Assembly: GCA_017461045.1 (NCBI GenBank) | Contig: JAFTZJ010000036.1 | Span: 1 to 35,776, forward strand | Length of the DNA stretch: 35,776 nucleotides | Source: Lachnospiraceae bacterium | GTDB lineage: Bacteria; Bacillota; Clostridia; Lachnospirales; Lachnospiraceae | Direction of reading: 5' to 3' | Shown here: in pieces, positions 9,566 through 17,268 of the stretch | Numbering within the stretch: position 1 is the stretch's first letter | How the letters are laid out: every line of letters starts with the position of its first letter | Notes under the pieces: generated by a model | Seen by the model: the letters and a program-made list of their open reading frames with translations, nothing else | The model's database searches: none | What the model was told of the DNA's origin: nothing | Translations under genes and position numbers: made by a program

Positions 9566-10060
9566 CTACTTATTATACCATTCCAACACTACTGTCAAAT
9601 GTTCCTCACTAACATAATCCCCACCATTCTGTAACAGATACACCATGCGGTCTTCGCCTTCGGTTCGGTCCTTCTTGGATGTCATGGATTTTGTCAGCAT
9701 CTGAATCATCATCTTATTAATGCCACGCAATTTATCAAGGTCCATACCACCCTGCACGGTAAATACCGGCATGTCCGCCGGCAAATTATGTGCCTTGCGC
9801 ACATCCTCTTGCATTGCTCCGGTGTCACTTAACCCTACGCCACAAACTGCACAGACTTCATACTTCTTCGCTGCCTTGTTGTAGCCCTTTACACTACCTG
9901 CCATTAGCCAGCCAAGGTAAATAATAGGCGTTCCTTTTTCCAGCTTCTTTCCAACTTCCTCCAAAGCATATACCGGTAATCCGGTCTTTTCCCCTAACAT
10001 TTTGGCATACCGCTCAGTATATCCGGTGTTAGACGTATAAACAATTGCTTTTGCACTCAT
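9566..10060 (-). CDS. Flavodoxin-domain protein
   Basis: A small (164 aa) predicted FMN-binding electron-transfer or sensor protein. The N-terminal strand-loop AIVYTSNTGYTERYAKML matches the flavodoxin phosphate-binding loop (T/S-x-T-G-x-T). The C-terminal half is rich in Met and Lys and matches nothing I recognise. The frame is open from 10114, but the ATG at 10060 is preceded by AAAGGGG at a good distance, so this start is chosen. It is the first gene of the flavodoxin / symporter / sensor kinase set. Its electron partner is not evident; a redox role linked to the thioredoxin genes elsewhere in the window is not supported by position. Confidence 0.75.
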   Translation of the reverse strand: MSAKAIVYTSNTGYTERYAKMLGEKTGLPVYALEEVGKKLEKGTPIIYLGWLMAGSVKGYNKAAKKYEVCAVCGVGLSDTGAMQEDVRKAHNLPADMPVFTVQGGMDLDKLRGINKMMIQMLTKSMTSKKDRTEGEDRMVYLLQNGGDYVSEEHLTVVLEWYNK

Positions 10061-10150
10061 ACTGTTACCCCTTTCCCACATTATCAAGCTTCTGCTATGT
10101 AAGCAAATGTGCAAGATACTCTGCTATCATTCCTTGTACATCAAATCCTT

Positions 10151-11689
10151 CTACCGTTTTACAAAATATTCCTCATACCATACTAAGAAGGTGTAAATGG
10201 TCCACACCTTTCTCCAGTTGTCTGAATTGCCACCGATATAGTCCTCAAAAATGGCATTGATAGCATCCACATCAAAGAATTTCTCCGCAGAAGCGCTTCG
10301 AAGCTTCGCTCTCACATCCTGATTGTACCGGTCGTCTGCCATCCAGATACGGATTGGAACGATAAAGCCCAATTTTTTACGGAAAGCAATTTCTTCCGGT
10401 AATAATTTAGCGGCAGCTGTACGGAATGCTACCTTATTTTGCTCCTCATTTACCTTATACTTAGACGGCATACGAGATGCAATGTCAAAAATTCTGGTAT
10501 CTGTTAACGGCATGCGAACCTCCAGTCCTGCTGCCGTACTCATTTTATCTATATTCAAATAAATGTCGCCCTCAAGCCAAATCTGGATATCCACATCGGA
10601 CATCTTGGATAATGGGTCTAAGCCCTCATTTTCCTCATATATTTCTTTCGCAATTCCAATCGGAAGCACACCCTCATAATAACGCTTCAGAATCTGCTTC
10701 TTCTCATCTTCCTTCATAATGTTAGTATTACCCACATAGAAGGTTTTTAAATTCTCTCCGTAACGCTCTGCGTTCCGATACATATTGTATCCGCCGAAGA
10801 ATTCATCTGCACCCTCGCCGGAATAGCACAGCTCCGTATGCTCAGCGGTTGCCTTACAACCAAGGGCAAATACCAAGGCTGACGCATCACCGATTGGCTG
10901 CTCCATATTGTACATAACGTATGGCACAATATCAAAATACTCCTCCGGTGTTACACGACATCTGGAGAATTCCCGGTCAAGGAGTTCTGCTGTCTTTGCC
11001 GCCAATCCGGACTCATCAAAGCGTTCATCATCATATCCGCAAGAATTAGCAATCTTCGCATCAGACATTGCTAACACATAAGAAGAATCTACACCACCGG
11101 ATAAGAAGGATTCGATTGTTTCATCCTCTGTCTTCATTTCTTTCATGATTTCCTGAAGGGTGGTATGAATCTCATCTGCCCAATCCTCCAAAGACTTACT
11201 ATCATCCGGTCGGAATCTTGGTGCCCAATAACGTTCAATCGTTAATTTGCCCTTCTGCCATGTGAGATGCCGACCCGGCAACAGTTTCTTCAAGCCCTTG
11301 AAAAATGTGTCCTCACCAGCTACATAGGTCAGGCTCAAGTACAACTGCAACATTTCCTCATTCAGTTCCTTCACGAAGCCCGGCTGCTCCATAATCTTAC
11401 GAATACTACCACCATAAAGCAAAGTGCCATCTGCAGTCTCATAATAATAAAATGGCTTGGTTCCAAACTGATCCCGCAAACAGAATAATTTCTCCTCTGC
11501 ATCGTCCCACAATGCAAATGCAAACATACCATGGATATGATGTGCCATATCTCCTGCCCAGGTCTCATAAGCACGAATAATAATCCGCTCTTCCCGAGCT
11601 GTTCTTGTTAATGTTTTATCAATTCCAAGCTCCTCACAAAGAGCCTCCCAATTCCGAATGTGTCCGCTGTATTCTAATACTTTTATCAT
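10151..11689 (-). CDS. asnB: Asparagine synthase-like protein lacking the glutaminase N-terminus
   Basis: The synthetase half of an AsnB-type enzyme is complete: SGGVDS at residues 197-202, YSGEGADEFFGGY, and LEVRMPLTD further on. The Ntn-glutaminase half is cut short. The family starts with MCGI(A/F), whose Cys attacks glutamine; here the protein begins MIKVLEYSGHIRNW, which aligns with the YNGEIYNY strand about 70 residues into normal AsnB. The rest of the domain (GMFAFALWD, RDQFGTKPFYY) remains. It therefore cannot hydrolyse glutamine itself and probably uses ammonia. The ATG at 11689 is preferred: GAGG lies 8 nt upstream, whereas the ATG at 11707 has no ribosome binding site. A promoter sits just upstream, so the short start looks real rather than a deletion artefact. 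The acceptor could be aspartate or another carboxylate. Confidence 0.88.
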   Translation of the reverse strand: MIKVLEYSGHIRNWEALCEELGIDKTLTRTAREERIIIRAYETWAGDMAHHIHGMFAFALWDDAEEKLFCLRDQFGTKPFYYYETADGTLLYGGSIRKIMEQPGFVKELNEEMLQLYLSLTYVAGEDTFFKGLKKLLPGRHLTWQKGKLTIERYWAPRFRPDDSKSLEDWADEIHTTLQEIMKEMKTEDETIESFLSGGVDSSYVLAMSDAKIANSCGYDDERFDESGLAAKTAELLDREFSRCRVTPEEYFDIVPYVMYNMEQPIGDASALVFALGCKATAEHTELCYSGEGADEFFGGYNMYRNAERYGENLKTFYVGNTNIMKEDEKKQILKRYYEGVLPIGIAKEIYEENEGLDPLSKMSDVDIQIWLEGDIYLNIDKMSTAAGLEVRMPLTDTRIFDIASRMPSKYKVNEEQNKVAFRTAAAKLLPEEIAFRKKLGFIVPIRIWMADDRYNQDVRAKLRSASAEKFFDVDAINAIFEDYIGGNSDNWRKVWTIYTFLVWYEEYFVKR

Positions 11690-11729
11690 GGTTGTAACCT
11701 CGCTCATTTTGTCTTGTGTACTGTCTGTT

Positions 11730-11758
11730 ATTCTATAAATCCACTTCTTCTAGTGTAA
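11730..11758 (-). promoter_or_regulatory. Probable sigma-A promoter of the asnB-like gene
   Basis: On the minus strand, TTACAC (11753-11758), a 17-nt spacer, then TAGAAT (11730-11735). The expected transcript starts near 11723, about 34 nt before the ATG at 11689. It lies between the terminator of the upstream gene and the asnB-like start, which supports both calls. Confidence 0.55.
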
Positions 11759-11815
11759 CATATAATGGTCGGGTTAGACAAGATGGAGAGAGGTTCTATG
11801 ATACACAATTACTGC

Positions 11816-11854
11816 AACAAAAACAGAGAGAACACACGAATGCATTCTCTCTGT
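11816..11854 (-). terminator. Rho-independent terminator of the mutY-DUF3783 unit
   Basis: Minus-strand stem ACAGAGAGAA (11845-11854), a 12-nt loop, and TTCTCTCTGT (11823-11832), followed by TTTTGTTG. The 10-bp stem is perfect. It lies 26 nt beyond the stop of the DUF3783 gene. Confidence 0.85.
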
Positions 11855-11880
11855 CTTACTATTTTATTCAATTTACGCTT

Positions 11881-12291
11881 TTACTCATGCTTTGGTATTT
11901 CACCATTCAAAATTGCGTTATGTTCTTTTTCCAATTCCTGCGCTAATTCATAGAAGGTCCATTTCTTATTGGTTCCTGTCAATACGCACTTAAGCGGAAT
12001 CCCCTCCAGCCCACGATTCTTAATGTTGGTTAACATCAAGTCAATTCGCTTGGAAATGGTGAAGTTATGCATCACAATAACTTCCTTGCCGAACGGTGGA
12101 AATTGCTCCGGATTCGGATTCTCCTCCATGTCTTTCACCCCTGCCAGATACCCTACAGTCTGTCCTAACTGGTCATCGTGGACGGTCTTCACACGAATTC
12201 CCATCTGTACCATTACATACTGCAATTCTCTGGTTCTCTGTGGGTCTGTAAACCCATACATCAATACTGTTTCGCCTGTTGGTCTATGCAT
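11881..12291 (-). CDS. DUF3783 domain-containing protein
   Basis: A 136-aa soluble protein that I assign to the DUF3783 family, which is of unknown function and common in Clostridia. The recognisable portion is the central and C-terminal region containing EVIVMHNF, a run rich in KRID..L, and CVLTGTNKKWTFYELAQELEKEH. No catalytic motif or membrane segment is visible. The ATG at 12291 has a near-perfect AAGGAGG 8 nt upstream. It starts 59 nt after the mutY stop and ends at a terminator, so it is probably the last gene of a mutY-containing transcript. Its link to DNA repair is positional only. Confidence 0.75.
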   Translation of the reverse strand: MHRPTGETVLMYGFTDPQRTRELQYVMVQMGIRVKTVHDDQLGQTVGYLAGVKDMEENPNPEQFPPFGKEVIVMHNFTISKRIDLMLTNIKNRGLEGIPLKCVLTGTNKKWTFYELAQELEKEHNAILNGEIPKHE

Positions 12292-12350
12292 TTACATATC
12301 CTCCTTCTCTTTTCTCTCTTCTCTATATACACATTTATGTTTTTCTCTTA

Positions 12351-13397
12351 TTATTTAGATTCCTTCAGCACCTGCACAAATGGACGAAAGGCGGAGGGCA
12401 TTGCCACATCTGCTTCCATCTCATCTATAGTTACCCATTGGAATTCCTCACACATCGTTCGGCAGGTCAAATAATATGCTGTCATATGCCATTCCACATG
12501 AGAAAAAATATGGGTATAGGAATAATTCATTTTCAAATGCTCCGGTGCTGCCTTCCATTTCGTTGCAATATCTGCTGCCTGTTGTTCCGTCAGTCTTCCC
12601 TCTACATTCGGGAATTCCCACATGCCGGATAGCAACCCCTTCTTCGGTCGCTTGCGTACTGCAATTCGGTTATCGCACTGCAATACCAACACCGTTTTTT
12701 CTTCTATTCTTCGACTCTTCTTCTCATCCCGTACCGGATACTGCTGCCAACTGTCATGTTGCCTTGCCATGCACAATTCTTGTAGGGGACATACGTCACA
12801 TTTCGGTGCTCCGTTTGGCACACACACTGTGGCTCCCAGTTCCATTAATGCCTGCGTCAGCATACCACAGTGTCCTTTAGGATAAACCTCTGCAAGTTGT
12901 TCCCGAATCTGTTTTTTGGTGGACTGCTTATCAATGTTAGATGCATCCTCCATAAGACGGGTATACACCCGCAACACGTTACCATCTACTGCCGGTGTCT
13001 GCAAATCAAAGCAAATGGACCCAATGGCTCCGGCTGTATAATCTCCAATACCCGCCAGTGCCAATATCCCTTCATAAGTATCGGGGAACTGCCCATCTAA
13101 TTCATCTACCACCGTCATAGCTGCCTTTTTTAGGTTCCGCGCCCGGTTATAATAACCAAGCCCTTCCCATAGTTTCAGCAATCTATCTTCTTCCACTACT
13201 GCCAAATCTTCTATGGTTGGAAGCTCTTTTAAAAATCGCTTATAATACTCTTTTACTGCCTCTACCCGTGTCTGTTGCAACATGATTTCTGACAGCCACA
13301 CATGATATGGATTCCGGTCTTTTCGCCAAGGCAAATCCCTTGCGTGTTCCGGATACCAGGCTAGTAACGCATCTACAATTTGCTTATTTTTTTCCAT
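12351..13397 (-). CDS. mutY: A/G-specific adenine DNA glycosylase
   Basis: MutY removes adenine mispaired with 8-oxoguanine. All key elements are visible: catalytic Glu37 (LSEIMLQQTRV), the helix-hairpin-helix LAGIGDYTAGAI (114-125), catalytic Asp138 (AVDGNVLRV) and the [4Fe-4S] ligands Cys192, Cys200, Cys203 and Cys209. The C-terminal half is the NUDIX-like 8-oxoG recognition domain (KKGLLSGMWEFPN). At 348 aa the length is standard. The ATG at 13397 is taken as the start because the protein then begins like its homologues; the frame is open to a GTG at 13412. No strong ribosome binding site is seen at the usual distance. It is followed by DUF3783. Confidence 0.95.
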   Translation of the reverse strand: MEKNKQIVDALLAWYPEHARDLPWRKDRNPYHVWLSEIMLQQTRVEAVKEYYKRFLKELPTIEDLAVVEEDRLLKLWEGLGYYNRARNLKKAAMTVVDELDGQFPDTYEGILALAGIGDYTAGAIGSICFDLQTPAVDGNVLRVYTRLMEDASNIDKQSTKKQIREQLAEVYPKGHCGMLTQALMELGATVCVPNGAPKCDVCPLQELCMARQHDSWQQYPVRDEKKSRRIEEKTVLVLQCDNRIAVRKRPKKGLLSGMWEFPNVEGRLTEQQAADIATKWKAAPEHLKMNYSYTHIFSHVEWHMTAYYLTCRTMCEEFQWVTIDEMEADVAMPSAFRPFVQVLKESK

Positions 13398-13507
13398 AAT
13401 AGTATACCACACCTTGCTTCAAAAACCAACTCATTCTGTGCACAGCACCTATCCTGTGTGTTACTTCCTTTGGTATCATCCCTACTTTATTTGACGATTA
13501 CTCATCA

Positions 13508-14587
13508 CTACCTATCAACAACCGCCGTGATGATACCACCGCCCAGCACCTGGTCGCCTTGATACACCACTACCGACTGCCCCTTAGTAATGGCCCGTTG
13601 TGGCTCGGCAAATGTCACCTGCACCCGTCCGTCTTCCAGCTTTTTAACCTGTGCTTCCTGCGCCTGCTGCCGATACCGCACCTTTGCCTGTACTACCTGT
13701 GTTTCCACATCACCTTTGGTAATCCAGTTAAAATCCTCTGCAATCAGTGTAGTATGGAACAAGTCCTCATTGCTTCCCAACACCACCTGATTGGTTTCCG
13801 GCAAAATATCTACTACATAGTACGGCTTCTCTGCAGCAATCCCTAATCCTTTCCGCTGTCCGATTGTATATCCATAGTAACCCTGATGTGTCCCCAGCAC
13901 CTTACCGTCTTTGTCAACAAAATCTCCCGGCCCGACTTCTATCTCATATTGCTCCTTCATGAAACGCTTATAATTACCGTCCGGGATAAAACATATATCC
14001 TGACTGTCTTTCTTATCAGAATTCAGGAATCCATGTTTCTCGGCAATGGCCCGCACCTCATCCTTGGACAATTCACCCAACGGAAACATGGTGTGTGCCA
14101 GCTGCTCCTGGGTCAGAGAATATAACACATAACTCTGATCTTTTCCGTTATCCACTGCTTTCCGCAATTGATATTCTCCATTTTCATATGCTATCTGAAC
14201 ATAATGACCGGTCACTATCAGGTCACAGCCCAATTCTTCTCCTGCCTTATATAACTGTGCAAATTTCAAATGACGATTGCATTCCACGCAGGGATTCGGT
14301 GTCCGTCCCTGCAAATAGCAATCTACAAACGGATTCATTACCTTTTCTCTAAAATCCACATGAAAATCCACAACGGAATAAGGGATTCCAATCCGGTCCG
14401 CCACCTGTCTCGCATCCTCTATGGAATCCGTAGAGCCACATGCCTTTTCCGTTGAAATCCCAATATCTTCATTATCATATAATTTCATGGTAACACCAAT
14501 ACAATCATAGCCCTTCTCCTTCATCAGAAGAGCGGCTACGGAAGAATCCACACCACCACTCATTGCAATTAATGCCTTCTTACTCAT
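13508..14587 (-). CDS. mnmA: tRNA-specific 2-thiouridylase
   Basis: MnmA thiolates U34 of tRNA-Lys, tRNA-Glu and tRNA-Gln using ATP and a persulfide relay. The PP-loop SGGVDS is at residues 10-15. The two catalytic cysteines are Cys103 (NPCVECNRHLKF) and Cys199 (SQDICFIPDG). The C-terminal beta-barrel with TIGQRKGLG is present. The protein is 359 aa, as expected. The ATG at 14587 is chosen over the GTG at 14596, because AAAGG sits 8 nt before the ATG and overlaps the GTG. It lies 53 nt downstream of trxB, with a small hairpin in between, and could be read from the same transcript. Confidence 0.96.
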   Translation of the reverse strand: MSKKALIAMSGGVDSSVAALLMKEKGYDCIGVTMKLYDNEDIGISTEKACGSTDSIEDARQVADRIGIPYSVVDFHVDFREKVMNPFVDCYLQGRTPNPCVECNRHLKFAQLYKAGEELGCDLIVTGHYVQIAYENGEYQLRKAVDNGKDQSYVLYSLTQEQLAHTMFPLGELSKDEVRAIAEKHGFLNSDKKDSQDICFIPDGNYKRFMKEQYEIEVGPGDFVDKDGKVLGTHQGYYGYTIGQRKGLGIAAEKPYYVVDILPETNQVVLGSNEDLFHTTLIAEDFNWITKGDVETQVVQAKVRYRQQAQEAQVKKLEDGRVQVTFAEPQRAITKGQSVVVYQGDQVLGGGIITAVVDR

Positions 14588-14610
14588 ATTGTTCACCTTT
14601 TCTTTGTATC

Positions 14611-14629
14611 AGTTTGGCTGAGCCAAACT
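14611..14629. repeat. Intercistronic inverted repeat between trxB and mnmA
   Basis: AGTTTGGC, a 3-nt loop, then GCCAAACT: an 8-bp perfect stem. No T-run follows on either strand, so it is not a normal terminator. It could be an operator or an RNA-processing hairpin within the operon. Confidence 0.4.
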
Positions 14630-14640
14630 ACTCATAACAA

Positions 14641-15573
14641 TCAGCTGTTATAATTCATATAGGATACTGCTGCAAGAGCAGCCACTGCACCATCTGCTGC
14701 CGCCGTAGTCAACTGCCGCACTGTCTTTGTTCTGCAATCGCCTGCTACGAAAATACCCGGTGTTGCAGTTTTGCAGTCTTCTCCGGCTACTATATATCCC
14801 TGTTCGTCTATTTCTACAAGGTCTGCAAATGCACCGTTGTCAGGCTCTTGTCCGATTGCAACAAAAACGCCATCCACCGACAACTGCTTACGTTCCTTGG
14901 TTCTTACATCTTCGATTTCTACTTGCTCTAAATGACCTTCACCAATCAACCCTGTTACCACTGCATTCATTGCTAAGGTAACGGTTGGCTTCTGACTTAC
15001 CCGATTGGCAAGACCGGATTCTCCCCGGAATTCCTCCCGACGGTGAATGATATACACCTGCTTACAGATATCCGCCAAGTATTCTGCATCTTCTAAGGCA
15101 GTGTTGCCACCTCCGACTACTGCTACGGTTTTATCTCTGTAAAATGCTCCATCGCAGGTCGCACAATAGGACACGCCCCGTCCCGTCAAGGCCTGTTCAT
15201 TGGACAATCCCAGTTTGCGATTCTTCGCTCCCGTCGCCAATATAACCGTCTTTCCTTGGAAGTTTTGCTCCCCCATGGATACTGTGAATATCGGTTTTCC
15301 ATCTGTCGAAACCGAGGTGATACCCGTCACCCGTCCACTTTCCAGCTTTGCACCCAATGCAGATGCTTGTTCAAACAGATTCATGGCAAACTGAAATCCC
15401 GGAATCTTCGCTACACCCGGATAATTTTCTACTTCCGGTGTATTAATAATCTGTCCGCCATACATGCCTTCTTCAATCATTAACACCTGCTTTCCTGCAC
15501 GTTGTCCATAGATAGCAGCTGTCATCCCGGCAGTTCCGGCTCCGATTACTATAATGTCATAAATCTCATGCAT
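14641..15573 (-). CDS. trxB: Thioredoxin-disulfide reductase
   Basis: A flavoprotein that passes electrons from NADPH to thioredoxin. The FAD-binding GAGTAG is at residues 11-16. The redox-active CATC (Cys137, Cys140) lies in SYCATCDGAFY, followed by the pyridine-nucleotide loop VVGGGNTALEDAEYL. The C-terminal FAD motif PGIFVAGDCRTK is complete. At 310 aa it is a standard low-molecular-weight reductase. The ATG at 15573 has AAGGG upstream. It lies 58 nt after trxA, so the pair forms a complete thioredoxin system, placed directly downstream of the iron-sulfur dehydratase-like genes. Confidence 0.96.
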   Translation of the reverse strand: MHEIYDIIVIGAGTAGMTAAIYGQRAGKQVLMIEEGMYGGQIINTPEVENYPGVAKIPGFQFAMNLFEQASALGAKLESGRVTGITSVSTDGKPIFTVSMGEQNFQGKTVILATGAKNRKLGLSNEQALTGRGVSYCATCDGAFYRDKTVAVVGGGNTALEDAEYLADICKQVYIIHRREEFRGESGLANRVSQKPTVTLAMNAVVTGLIGEGHLEQVEIEDVRTKERKQLSVDGVFVAIGQEPDNGAFADLVEIDEQGYIVAGEDCKTATPGIFVAGDCRTKTVRQLTTAAADGAVAALAAVSYMNYNS

Positions 15574-15631
15574 GGGAATCCCTTCTTTCCGTTCCTATCT
15601 GAATTCATTCCGACGATTCTCTGATACAGGA

Positions 15632-15943
15632 TTACCCCTCAATCATCTTCTGCAACATAGACTTTGGCAATGCACCTACCTCGGTCTTCACTACCTGCCC
15701 ATTCTTAAATAACTTAAATGTGGGAATAGACTCTACCTGATACTGTCTTGCAATTTCTCCGACCTCATCTACATCTATTTTCACAAACTTCACAGTCGGA
15801 TTTTCCTCTGACAATTGTTCAACCAATGGTCCTACCATCTGACATGGTCCACACCAGGTTGCAAAAAAGTCTACGAGTACCGGCTGTCCTGCCTTCAATA
15901 CCTCTGCTTCAAAACTCTCTGTTGTAACATGCACTACTGCCAT
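15632..15943 (-). CDS. trxA: Thioredoxin
   Basis: A 103-aa dithiol-disulfide carrier. The active site WCGPC has Cys31 and Cys34, preceded by VLVDFFATW. The cis-proline loop SIPTFKLFKNGQ is also present. The frame is open to 15976, but the ATG at 15943 follows AAAGGAG at ideal spacing and gives the normal family start. It lies 56 nt after the dehydratase-like gene and 58 nt before trxB, with no terminator seen on either side. It probably supplies reducing equivalents within this gene group and more widely. Confidence 0.96.
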   Translation of the reverse strand: MAVVHVTTESFEAEVLKAGQPVLVDFFATWCGPCQMVGPLVEQLSEENPTVKFVKIDVDEVGEIARQYQVESIPTFKLFKNGQVVKTEVGALPKSMLQKMIEG

Positions 15944-15999
15944 AAAGTTCTCCTTTCGTGCATTCCTTGTTTTCATTAGTATCTGATAAAAGGATGTAA

Positions 16000-17268
16000 T
16001 TATTCCTGAAGATTTTCTTTTGCTACCGCCAACATTAACTTAATACGGTTTTCCTGATTTACTTTCGTTGCACCCGGATCGTATTCAATATCTACTGCAT
16101 TTACTCTTGGGTCAATACGACGTACCTTGTTCATCATACCCTTGATACATACATGGCTTGGAAGACAGCCAAATGGCTGAACACAAATGATATTCTCGTA
16201 ACCGTGGTCTGCCATCTCAAGCATTTCTGCTGCCAGATACCAGCCTTCACCCATACTGTTACCAATACCAATCACGCCTTCCGCCCGCTCTTTCAGAGTA
16301 TTTACCCGTTCCGGCGCAGTGAATACATCATAAGCTTCAATATTACGAATCAGTAAGTCTTCCACATTGAACAGGAATTTCATAACAATTTCCATAATCA
16401 ATTTCTTGAATGGCTTACCACCATAAAGTCGCAAATCCTCCAACGCTCCGTTGGTCTTATAAACACCAAATCCAAGCATACTCGGCATGAACACTTCACA
16501 ATCCTGCTCTGCTAGGAATTCTTCCAAATGATTATTGCCCGGTACAGAGTATTTCAGGAACAATTCTCCTACAACCGCCACCTTAACCTTTGGCACCTTC
16601 TGAATCGGAATTGCCGCAAAGTCAGCTCCGATGGCCTGCAGATTCTTCTCAATTGCCTTTGGCATGAAGCCTCTGCCTTTCTTAAATGTAGCTGTTAACC
16701 GCTCAATCCAGCGATCAATCAATGCATCAGTCTCACCTTTGTTTATCTCATACGGACGCACCTGATTGCTGACAATCATAAGCATATCTCCGTAAATCAT
16801 TCCGGCTAAGGCCATCAACAAGGTTCGCGGTGACAGATTAATACCGCTGTTCATTTCCATACCCCAGATGTTCGCTGAGATAAATGGTACATTCGGGTAA
16901 CCTGCCTTCTCAAATGCCTTTCGCATCAGATGAATATAATTGGAATCACGACATCCGCCACCGGACTGGGTAATAACCATGGCCACTTTATTCGGGTCGT
17001 ATTTCCCGCTTTCCATAGCAGTCAACATCTGTCCGGTAATTAATAATGCCGGATAACAGATATCGTTGTGTACATATTTTAACCCCTTCTGAAGTACCTC
17101 CGGACCTTCTGCACCCATCAGGTCAATATGGAAGCCCTGACGACTTAAGATTGGTTCAATCAATCGGAAGTGCAGCTTCGCCATATCCGGAATCAGAATG
17201 GTGTAATCCTTTTTCATTTTTAATGTGAATTTAACCCGTTCTTTATAATGGGTGTTCTTATTCTCCAT
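16000..17268 (-). CDS. 2-hydroxyglutaryl-CoA dehydratase-like (HgdB/BcrBC-type) subunit
   Basis: A 422-aa protein of the group annotated as acyl-CoA dehydratase activase-related or 2-hydroxyacyl-CoA dehydratase. It contains conserved cysteines in HNDICYPALLITGQ, in TQSGGGCRDSNY, and in CVQPFGCLPSHVC near the C-terminus; these could bind an iron-sulfur cluster. The ATG at 17268 lies inside the end of the upstream 975-aa gene (11-nt overlap) after GGAAGGAA, so translation is probably coupled. In other Firmicutes the two parts are fused in one chain of about 1400 aa. Together with its neighbour it resembles the two-gene plasmalogen operon (plsA-plsR) of Clostridium perfringens. That assignment is inference from architecture recalled from the literature, not a measured match. 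The reaction is not proven by the sequence. Confidence 0.8.
   Translation of the reverse strand: MENKNTHYKERVKFTLKMKKDYTILIPDMAKLHFRLIEPILSRQGFHIDLMGAEGPEVLQKGLKYVHNDICYPALLITGQMLTAMESGKYDPNKVAMVITQSGGGCRDSNYIHLMRKAFEKAGYPNVPFISANIWGMEMNSGINLSPRTLLMALAGMIYGDMLMIVSNQVRPYEINKGETDALIDRWIERLTATFKKGRGFMPKAIEKNLQAIGADFAAIPIQKVPKVKVAVVGELFLKYSVPGNNHLEEFLAEQDCEVFMPSMLGFGVYKTNGALEDLRLYGGKPFKKLIMEIVMKFLFNVEDLLIRNIEAYDVFTAPERVNTLKERAEGVIGIGNSMGEGWYLAAEMLEMADHGYENIICVQPFGCLPSHVCIKGMMNKVRRIDPRVNAVDIEYDPGATKVNQENRIKLMLAVAKENLQE

Noticed and set aside
13398..13430. TTGGTT-17-TATACT promoter-like pair directly before mutY
   Set aside because: It would start transcription at the ATG itself, giving a leaderless message; this is unusual here and the match is weak.
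13436..13445. Perfect 10-bp palindrome CTGTGCACAG between mnmA and mutY
   Set aside because: Short, single, without a loop or neighbours; easily expected by chance in this length of DNA.
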